Of a DNA stretch of 21,377 nt, positions 15,607 through 21,377 are shown piece after piece. The notes beneath the pieces are model-generated. The model made no database searches. It saw only the letters and a list, made by a program, of their open reading frames with translations, and had not been told where the DNA came from. Positions within the stretch are counted from its first letter, which is position 1. Every line of letters starts with the position of its first letter. A program made the translations under genes and the position numbers. The stretch comes from Rikenellaceae bacterium. GTDB taxonomy: Bacteria; Bacteroidota; Bacteroidia; Bacteroidales; UBA932. Location of the stretch: assembly GCA_900767405.1 (NCBI GenBank), contig CAAFZB010000020.1:1-21377 (forward strand), read 5' to 3'.

Positions 15607-17324
15607 CACCTGAACAGTTTATCGGGCAGAAAGCGGCTATGGCCGTGAAGGCGCTGTACGGCGTCGATTCAGACAATCTTCAGGTTCAGGCAACCAGAAA
15701 GGAATTCGAAGGTGACTATACTCTGGTCACTTTCCCTTTGCTCAGGGCAAGCCACGCATCTCCCGAAGCCACGGGAAATGCCATCGGTGAGTGGCTTACG
15801 GCCAACTGCCCCGAGGTCAGGACCTTCAATACCGTAAAAGGTTTCCTTAACATAAGCCTTTCGGAAATCTATTGGGTGGAGACATTCAGGAACATAGAGG
15901 CCGACAGCCGGTTCGGCCTCCTGCCATCGACAGGGAAGAGGGTTATGGTGGAATTTTCGTCTCCCAATACCAACAAGCCTCTGCATCTGGGGCACGTGCG
16001 GAACAACCTTCTGGGCTCTTCGGTGAGCGCTATTCTCAAGGCCGCAGGAAACGAGGTGATAAAGACTACGCTCGTGAATGACAGGGGAGTGCATATCTGC
16101 AAGTCTATGTTAGCCTGGCAGGAGCGTTTCAACGGAGCGACTCCCGAATCTACCGGAAAGAAGGGAGACCATCTTGTAGGCGACTGCTATGTGGAGTATG
16201 CCAAGATGGAGAAAGAGGACCCCTCGGTGACTGACAGGGTACACGAGATGCTTGTCAAATGGGAACAGGGAGACAAGGAGGTAAGGGAACTCTGGGCTAT
16301 GATGAACCAGTGGGTTTTCGACGGATTTGACCAGACCTACCGCGAACTTGGAATATCATTCGACAAGACATACTATGAACACGAAACGTATCTGCTCGGC
16401 AAGGAGCTTGTCCAGAAGGGACTGGATATGTCGGTGTTCGTAAAGGATCCCGACGGCTCGGTATGGTGCGACCTTACTGCCGACTCGCTGGACCGCAAGC
16501 TGCTGCTGAGGTCGGACGGCACTTCCGTTTACATCACTCAGGACCTGGGTACCGCCGAGCGGAGATTCTCTGAATACAGTCTCGACTCCGAAGTCTATGT
16601 CGTAGGAGATGAGCAGAACTATCATTTCCAGGTTCTCAAGCTTATCCTTTCAAAGCTCGGATTCGACTGGGCCGACAGGATTTTCCATTTGAGCTACGGT
16701 ATGGTGGAACTGCCGGAAGGAAAGATGAAATCCCGCGAGGGAACGGTAGTCGACGCCGACGACCTTATAGAGAAGATGTATCTGGAAGCAAAGGCTACCA
16801 GCGAGGAATCCGGGAAACTGGACAATATGGATGATGACCAAAAGAAGAAACTGTACAAAATGATAGGCCTCGGAGCCCTCAAATATTTCATCCTTAAGGT
16901 CGACCCCAGGAAGAAGATGCTCTTCAACCCCAAGGAATCCATTGATTTCAACGGAAATACAGGCCCTTTCATCCAGTATACCCACGCCAGGATATGCAGT
17001 ATCCTGCGCAAGGGAGCCGAACAGGGATTCAGCCCCTGCTCCGACTGTGACGTATTCAATGCAAAGGAGATCAGGCTCGTGAAGATTCTCAACGACTATC
17101 CTGCCAGGGTTGAAGAGGCCGCGGCCGGATTCTCGCCTGCGATTATCGCAAATTATTGCTACGACCTGGCAAAGGAGTTCAATCAGTATTATCAGCAGAC
17201 TCCCATCTTAAAAGAGGAGAATTATTCTATACTGAAGATGCGTCTTGCTCTTATTCAGGAAGTTGCGTCGGTTTTGCGTAAGGCGATGGCTTTGCTGGGC
17301 ATTGAACTGCCAGAAAAAATGTAG
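15603..17324 (+). CDS. argS: Arginyl-tRNA synthetase
   Basis: A 573-aa class I synthetase that charges tRNA(Arg). The N-terminal Add-1 domain spans about 1-100. The HIGH motif is HLGH (128-131, in [10 protein letters not shown]), and the KMSKS motif is replaced by KMKSR (374-378), a normal variant in ArgRS. The anticodon-binding domain lies at about 460-573, ending [10 protein letters not shown]. The ATG at 15603 overlaps the rpoD stop (ATGA). An in-frame ATG at 15468 lies inside rpoD and encodes 45 residues without family similarity, so I reject it. Confidence 0.96.
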   Translation: MTPEQFIGQKAAMAVKALYGVDSDNLQVQATRKEFEGDYTLVTFPLLRASHASPEATGNAIGEWLTANCPEVRTFNTVKGFLNISLSEIYWVETFRNIEADSRFGLLPSTGKRVMVEFSSPNTNKPLHLGHVRNNLLGSSVSAILKAAGNEVIKTTLVNDRGVHICKSMLAWQERFNGATPESTGKKGDHLVGDCYVEYAKMEKEDPSVTDRVHEMLVKWEQGDKEVRELWAMMNQWVFDGFDQTYRELGISFDKTYYEHETYLLGKELVQKGLDMSVFVKDPDGSVWCDLTADSLDRKLLLRSDGTSVYITQDLGTAERRFSEYSLDSEVYVVGDEQNYHFQVLKLILSKLGFDWADRIFHLSYGMVELPEGKMKSREGTVVDADDLIEKMYLEAKATSEESGKLDNMDDDQKKKLYKMIGLGALKYFILKVDPRKKMLFNPKESIDFNGNTGPFIQYTHARICSILRKGAEQGFSPCSDCDVFNAKEIRLVKILNDYPARVEEAAAGFSPAIIANYCYDLAKEFNQYYQQTPILKEENYSILKMRLALIQEVASVLRKAMALLGIELPEKM

Positions 17325-17343
17325 TTGAATTGAGTGAATTATT

Positions 17344-17374
17344 TTTGCAGAATAGAAATTATGTCTTAATATTG
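17344..17374 (+). promoter_or_regulatory. Promoter of the small acidic protein/CLC pair
   Basis: TTTG at 17344-17347, a 19-bp spacer and a near-perfect -7 box TAATATTG at 17367-17374 (one mismatch), 22 bp before the ATG at 17397. It separates this pair from argS, which ends 19 bp upstream. Confidence 0.65.
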
Positions 17375-17396
17375 TGGCATAATTCATAAAGCATTT

Positions 17397-17768
17397 ATGG
17401 TACCGGATAACAAGAAACGTCACGTCGTAAGTTATGAGAATATGTCGGAGGAATTGGCTGCGGCGTTCAATGAGAAATATCCCAAGGGATACAACGATTA
17501 TCTTCCAGAACTTACAAAGTACCCGAAGCCCGACGGAACTCATTTTTATGCGGTGACAATCGAGATTCCCGATGCAATATATCTGGTGAAGATCAACATC
17601 AAGACAGACGATATCGACGATATCGAAAGCTGGCTTGACGGAGAAGAGGAGGCCGAAGTGGAGCAGGTAGCCGGAACAAACGGCGCAGGTGAGGCCGATA
17701 ACACTCCTTTGCCGGACGACAATATTGCAGAATACGGATCAGACGATGATTCGGCCGAAAATATCTGA
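17397..17768 (+). CDS. Conserved small protein with acidic C-terminal tail, function unknown
   Basis: A 123-aa cytosolic protein I cannot name. The N-terminal part (about 8-82) looks like a folded alpha/beta domain, with SYENMSEELAAAFNEKYPKGY followed by strands FYAVTIEIPDAIYLVKINI. The tail from about residue 70 is very rich in Asp and Glu and likely disordered. Similar small proteins with an acidic tail occur in Bacteroidales, as far as I recall. It has its own promoter, and its last 23 bp overlap the CLC gene in another frame, so the two are probably co-expressed. Confidence 0.75.
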   Translation: MVPDNKKRHVVSYENMSEELAAAFNEKYPKGYNDYLPELTKYPKPDGTHFYAVTIEIPDAIYLVKINIKTDDIDDIESWLDGEEEAEVEQVAGTNGAGEADNTPLPDDNIAEYGSDDDSAENI

Positions 17769-19491
17769 CAATTCACGACTTTTGATGCTGTCCGTTCTCG
17801 TTGGCTTATGCTCGGGGACGGCGGCTGTTGTTTTACTCAAGCTCATTCAGCTGATTCACGGCATAACGATGCCTTTGCAGCCAGACCAGGGATCCCGCTT
17901 TCTCTACATAGTCCTTCCCGCCGTGGGAATGCTGCTTTCGCTGCTCATAGTAAGATATCTTGTAAAAGACAATATTGGGCACGGAGTTACCCGAGTCATC
18001 AAGGCTATCTCTATGGGCGAATCCAGAATCAAGGCTCATAACTGCTGGTCCTCGATCATCACGTCTTCCCTCACAATAGGTCTTGGCGGCTCGGTGGGAG
18101 CCGAAGCCCCGATTGTATATACGGGAGCTGCGATTGGAAGCAACGTCGGCCGTATTTTCGGCCTCAATATGCGTAGCGTCAGGATTCTGGTAGGATGCGG
18201 TGCGGCAGGCGCTGTCGCCGGAATCTTCAAGGCTCCGCTTGCCGGTGTGCTGTTCACCCTGGAGATCCTGATGTTCAACATATCGGTGACCTCTCTTATG
18301 CCGCTGCTGCTGTCGACGGTTTCGGCTACGGTGGTAAGTTACCTTTTTGCGGCAGACGTACAGCCGTTCCTGTGCTCGCTGTCTCCGTTCAAACTTATCA
18401 ATATTCCGTTCTATATAGTTCTGGGTGTCTTCTGCGGCTTTGTTTCACTGTATTTCCAGTCCACTACGCTCTGGCTGGAAGACCGGCTTTCAAAGTTCTC
18501 CAATCCTTATCTCAAGTGGCTGAGCTGCGGTCTGGGTCTGGGCCTGATAGTGCTGGTGCTTCCGCCGCTGTTCGGCGAGGGCTATATGTCCCTGGCTCCG
18601 CTGCTTCGCGGAGGTGACATAGATTACGGACAGTTCCCTTTGTCCCGGTTGCTTGATTCTCCTTGGGGAATCCCTCTGTTCTTTGCGCTGGTGCTTGTTC
18701 TCAAGGTTATTGCGATGACCTTTACCAATTCCGGCGGAGGTGTGGGAGGAACTTTCGGCCCGACCCTTTTCGTCGGTGCGATATCGGGATTCCTTCTGTC
18801 CAGAGTCTTCAACCTTTCATTCGCAGGTTCGTCCCTGTCTCTTCCCGAGCAGAATTTCGTGCTTGTAGGAATGGCGGGCACTATGGCGGGAGTGATGAAG
18901 GCGCCGATGACGGCTATCTTCCTCATAGCGGAGATATCGGGAGGCTACGAACTGTTCCTGCCCCTTATCATCACGTCCAGCGTATCGTTCCTTGTTACAA
19001 GGATATGGGAACGCTATTCAATCTATACAAAACGTCTGGCACAGGCGGGGGAACTCCTCACTCACGATTCCGACCAGGCCATAATGACCTTGATGCGTAC
19101 AGGGGACCTGGTCCGTGACAAATATCCCAAAGTGTCCCGGAGGGACAGCCTGGGGAAGCTTGTCAGCGTGATTTCCGACAGTACTGCCGCAGTGATAGCC
19201 GTGGTTGACCGTAAGGGACGCTTCGACGGCTTTATCGATATTGGAAACGTCCGTAAATTCATATTCAATACAGAAGAATACGATTCTCTCAAGGTCTCTG
19301 ACCTTATGGAACCTGCCCCTGATTTCGTGTATGCCGACGAGAAAATGGAGAGCGTGATGAAGAAGTTCGACAGGACAGAAGCCTGGAGGCTTCCGGTGAT
19401 AGATGAGAACCGCGTTTATCTGGGATTCGTGTCCAGGTCCAGGATTCTTTCGGTCTACAGGGAAAAGCTCAAGGAAATGAGCGAAGATTAG
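17746..19491 (+). CDS. CLC-family chloride channel/transporter with CBS domains
   Basis: A 581-aa CLC membrane protein with about ten or more hydrophobic helices, then a CBS pair at about 440-575. Ion-path motifs compared with E. coli CLC-ec1: GSGIP is GHGVT (78-82), so the central Ser is His79. GREGP is GAEAP (118-122), keeping the gating Glu120. The IIEEM segment is TLEIL (171-175), so the first Glu is kept (Glu173) but the internal proton Glu203 is Ile174. The GxFxP motif is GTFGP (335-339), and the tyrosine equivalent to Tyr445 appears retained in GGYELFLP. The start at 17746 overlaps the previous gene by 23 bp; ATG 17785 is an alternative and ATG 17689 would add 19 unrelated residues. 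It ends tail-to-tail over the DMT stop. Confidence 0.92.
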   Translation: MIRPKISDNSRLLMLSVLVGLCSGTAAVVLLKLIQLIHGITMPLQPDQGSRFLYIVLPAVGMLLSLLIVRYLVKDNIGHGVTRVIKAISMGESRIKAHNCWSSIITSSLTIGLGGSVGAEAPIVYTGAAIGSNVGRIFGLNMRSVRILVGCGAAGAVAGIFKAPLAGVLFTLEILMFNISVTSLMPLLLSTVSATVVSYLFAADVQPFLCSLSPFKLINIPFYIVLGVFCGFVSLYFQSTTLWLEDRLSKFSNPYLKWLSCGLGLGLIVLVLPPLFGEGYMSLAPLLRGGDIDYGQFPLSRLLDSPWGIPLFFALVLVLKVIAMTFTNSGGGVGGTFGPTLFVGAISGFLLSRVFNLSFAGSSLSLPEQNFVLVGMAGTMAGVMKAPMTAIFLIAEISGGYELFLPLIITSSVSFLVTRIWERYSIYTKRLAQAGELLTHDSDQAIMTLMRTGDLVRDKYPKVSRRDSLGKLVSVISDSTAAVIAVVDRKGRFDGFIDIGNVRKFIFNTEEYDSLKVSDLMEPAPDFVYADEKMESVMKKFDRTEAWRLPVIDENRVYLGFVSRSRILSVYREKLKEMSED

Positions 19492-20390
19492 GATTTCTTT
19501 TTCACTGTCTGCGACAGGATTACTCCAAGCGAAGCCAACGCTATTCCTCCCCACTGCAGCGGAGTGAGTATTTCGCTTCCCAGAATTATTCCTACAAGTG
19601 CGGTGACAACCGGAATGAGGGACTGCAGCACTGCAGACTTGGCTACGCCCAGGTTCTTGATTGAACTTACCCAAAGCGTGAAACTCAGGCAGGAACAGAG
19701 CACTGCAAGGCACAGAATGGGCTCCCATACTTCCCAGCTCAGATACAGGGCGGGGTCGAAATTGTTCAGTCCCTTTGTGAAGAACAGAGGCGTGAGATAC
19801 ACTCCTCCAATGAGGAACTGGTACATTGTGATTACCTGCGGACGGTAGTCGCCGGCCAGCCATTTTGTGCAGGAAGCCTGACCTACCTCGGCAAACACGG
19901 CGATGGTCAGAAGGATTATTCCCCATATGAACTGTTCCCCTACGTTTGAGGAATTGACGGTCATAAGGATAATGCCTCCCACGCAGATGAAAAGACCAGC
20001 AACGTTCCAGGGCAGGAGCTTCTCCTTGAAGAAAACGATTCCGGCGAACAATGCTATGATAGGAGTGGTTGCGATAATCATTGCCGAATATGTGGGAGAT
20101 TCGGTCAGGGATATCCCGTAGGTCTCGCAGACAAAATATATGAAGGGCTCGAAAAAGGCCAGCAGCAGGAATTTCGGCAGATCCTTCTTCCTTATCCTGA
20201 TGTCTGTTCCCGTTGCCAGGTTGACAATGAGCAGGATGCTTCCTGCAAACAGAACCCTGGTGAAAACAAAATATTCTACCGGTATGCCGAGCGAAAGAAG
20301 CCGGTCGCTCCAGATATAGGAGAGCCCCCACAGGACTATTGCGGCTGTGGAGTAGACATATACGAGATACTTGGCGCTCTGGGCTTTCAT
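19488..20390 (-). CDS. EamA/DMT-superfamily transporter
   Basis: A 300-aa inner-membrane carrier with about ten hydrophobic helices in two EamA repeats (about 10-145 and 155-295). Typical signatures are IVLWGLSYI near the N-terminus, an early charged Arg/Lys pair after helix 3, and LTPLQWGGIALASLGVIL near the end. The family exports or imports small metabolites, and the substrate cannot be read from the sequence. I chose the ATG at 20390 (MKAQSAKYLV), just after the -7 box; an upstream ATG at 20411 lies upstream of that -7 box, within the promoter palindrome. Its stop overlaps the convergent CLC stop by a few bases. It is divergent from tex. Confidence 0.9.
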   Translation of the reverse strand: MKAQSAKYLVYVYSTAAIVLWGLSYIWSDRLLSLGIPVEYFVFTRVLFAGSILLIVNLATGTDIRIRKKDLPKFLLLAFFEPFIYFVCETYGISLTESPTYSAMIIATTPIIALFAGIVFFKEKLLPWNVAGLFICVGGIILMTVNSSNVGEQFIWGIILLTIAVFAEVGQASCTKWLAGDYRPQVITMYQFLIGGVYLTPLFFTKGLNNFDPALYLSWEVWEPILCLAVLCSCLSFTLWVSSIKNLGVAKSAVLQSLIPVVTALVGIILGSEILTPLQWGGIALASLGVILSQTVKKKS

Positions 20391-20398
20391 ACAACCTG

Positions 20399-20406
20399 CA
20401 AATTTA
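20399..20406 (-). promoter_or_regulatory. -7 box of the DMT transporter promoter
   Basis: On the minus strand this reads TAAATTTG, 8 bp before the ATG at 20390. The transcript is expected to begin at or within a few bases of the start codon, so the mRNA is leaderless or nearly so. The -33 position holds only a partial match. Confidence 0.6.
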
Positions 20407-20417
20407 AGCAAATTGTT

Positions 20418-20425
20418 TAAATTTG
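20418..20425 (+). promoter_or_regulatory. -7 box of the tex promoter
   Basis: TAAATTTG, 5 bp before the tex ATG at 20431, which again predicts a leaderless or near-leaderless mRNA. Only a partial -33 match (CCTG) lies 19 bp upstream. Confidence 0.6.
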
Positions 20426-20430
20426 CAGTT

Positions 20431-21377
20431 ATGAAAGAAGTATATGTCCAGTTTATTTCGGACCGCCTTATGGTGAAGTCCTGGCAGGTTGAAAACTGCG
20501 TTCAGATGTTTGAGGACGGGAATACGATTCCCTTCATAAGCCGTTACCGCAAGGAGAAGACCGGAGGGATGGATGACGCTTCGGTAGCGGAGGTAAAACA
20601 TTGGACCGACGTTTTTGCCGAGATGGAAAAGCGTAAGGAGACCGTGCTGGCCGCTGTCTCCCAGGCGGGAGACCTTACCCCGGAACTTGAGGCCAGGATA
20701 GGGAACTGCGTGGCGGCCGCTGAACTTGAGGACATATACCTTCCATACAAGCCCAAACGCCGTACCCGCGCAACAGCGGCAAAGGAGTTGGGGCTTGAAC
20801 CCCTCGCCGACCTGCTTTGGAACCTCAGGACCGGGAACCCGTATGAAAGCGCACAGCGATTCGTGGCCGGCTCTCCATCGATGAAGGCTGCTTCAGGGAA
20901 AGGAGCCGAAGATGTCGAGGCCGCGCTTTCGGGTGCAAGGGACATAATAGCCGAAAGGCTTTGCGAGACTCCGCTCATCCGGCAGAACCAGAGGGAGATG
21001 ATGCGCAGGCGCTGGATCCGGGCCAGTGTGACCAAGGCGGGGAAGGAATCGGAAGAAGCTTCGAAATACCGTAGCTATTTCAACTTCAGCACGCAACTTG
21101 AAAAAATACCCTCGCACAACCTGCTGGCAATTCTGAGGGCCGAGAGCGAGGGCTTCCTGAGCATCTCGCTGGATGCGGACCGGGAACGCTGCTCAAACAA
21201 GATATTCTACGATTTCTGTCAGCTCCAGGGCCGCCCGTCGGGCGAGCTCGCGAATCAGATAAGGCTGAGCGCCCAGGATGCTTTCACCCGTCTGCTGGAA
21301 CCATCCATTTCCCGGGAGGTTATCAAGGAAGCAAAGGAAAAGGCAGATATAGAAAGTATCAAGGTGTTCGGAGAAAA
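20431..21377 (+). CDS. tex: Tex-family transcription accessory protein, N-terminal part (cut by window end)
   Basis: An open frame of 315 codons with no stop before the window ends, so only about the first 40% of a normal Tex (about 700-780 aa) is seen. The N-terminal Tex signatures are clear: EDGNTIPFISRYRKEKTGGMDD (about 29-50, shown here in part) and YLPYKPKRRTRATAAKELGLEPLADLL (about 103-129, key part YKPKRRTRA). The YqgF-like nuclease, HhH and S1 domains would lie beyond the window. Tex binds nucleic acid and has been linked to transcription and stress responses. It is divergent from the DMT gene across the shared palindromic promoter. Confidence 0.93.
   Translation, partial: MKEVYVQFISDRLMVKSWQVENCVQMFEDGNTIPFISRYRKEKTGGMDDASVAEVKHWTDVFAEMEKRKETVLAAVSQAGDLTPELEARIGNCVAAAELEDIYLPYKPKRRTRATAAKELGLEPLADLLWNLRTGNPYESAQRFVAGSPSMKAASGKGAEDVEAALSGARDIIAERLCETPLIRQNQREMMRRRWIRASVTKAGKESEEASKYRSYFNFSTQLEKIPSHNLLAILRAESEGFLSISLDADRERCSNKIFYDFCQLQGRPSGELANQIRLSAQDAFTRLLEPSISREVIKEAKEKADIESIKVFGE

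Larger units (their letters stand above)
20396..20428. repeat. 12-bp inverted repeat spanning the DMT/tex divergent promoters
   Basis: CTGCAAATTTAA at 20396-20407 is the exact reverse complement of TTAAATTTGCAG at 20417-20428, with a 9-bp spacer. Each arm contains a perfect TAAATTTG -7 box directed outward to its own gene, with the ATGs 5-8 bp beyond. It fills most of the 40-bp gap between the two start codons. Confidence 0.85.

Noticed and set aside
19018..20394. 458-codon minus-strand open frame overlapping the DMT transporter and CLC genes
   Set aside because: It is in a different frame from the DMT gene and rich in His, Arg, Cys and Ser without domain features; the EamA frame explains the region.
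1..21377. CRISPR arrays, insertion sequences, toxin-antitoxin or retron-like systems
   Set aside because: No regularly spaced repeats, transposase, reverse transcriptase or paired small toxin/antitoxin frames were found on reading both strands.

Overview
The window is bacterial chromosome, most likely from the order Bacteroidales (Bacteroidota), roughly 50% GC by eye. Three things point there. The promoters have the Bacteroidota form: a TTTG/TTGG -33 element, about 19 bp, then TAnnTTTG at -7. The primary sigma factor encoded here is the short type without region 1.1. The gene set is typical too: a LemA/DUF2207 pair, htrA next to rpoD, a COG2509 flavoprotein, a KMSKS-variant argS and tex. No plasmid or phage structural genes are seen.

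Left edge (1-2108): a large serine recombinase, the only mobile-element gene, followed by a 188-bp gap with a stem-loop. This is probably one end, or a remnant, of an integrated element whose body lies left of the window. Region 2109-4632: a translationally coupled pair, a ProXp-ala/YbaK-type tRNA editing deacylase and an SprT-like metalloprotease. It converges on a minus-strand pair, cytidine deaminase and a small lipoprotein that looks like a bacterial stefin (cystatin). Divergent from cdd, a tight operon runs from 4084 to 8965: lemA, a DUF2207 membrane protein, mnmA and a COG2509 FAD protein, with 4-bp overlaps at the last two junctions.

Centre (8966-13187): a strong promoter drives an unannotated SRP (4.5S-type) RNA at about 9007-9106. 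A BaiN/HI0933-type flavoprotein and tRNA-Thr(CGU) follow. On the minus strand lies a replication operon: dnaN, a DEDDh exonuclease and an unrecognised protein that may have an FAH-like fold.

Right half (13303-21377): htrA/degP, rpoD and argS run in one direction with minimal spacing. A small acidic hypothetical gene with its own promoter overlaps a CLC chloride-transport gene carrying CBS domains. A DMT/EamA transporter lies tail-to-tail with the CLC gene. Divergent from it is tex, cut by the window end. The DMT and tex starts share a 33-bp palindrome with a -7 box in each arm.

Most of the window is ordinary housekeeping DNA. The points most worth a second look are the stefin-like lipoprotein, the SRP RNA with a non-GGAA tip, the CLC protein lacking the internal proton glutamate, and the palindromic near-leaderless DMT/tex promoter. 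I found no CRISPR array, toxin-antitoxin pair or recognisable defence system.
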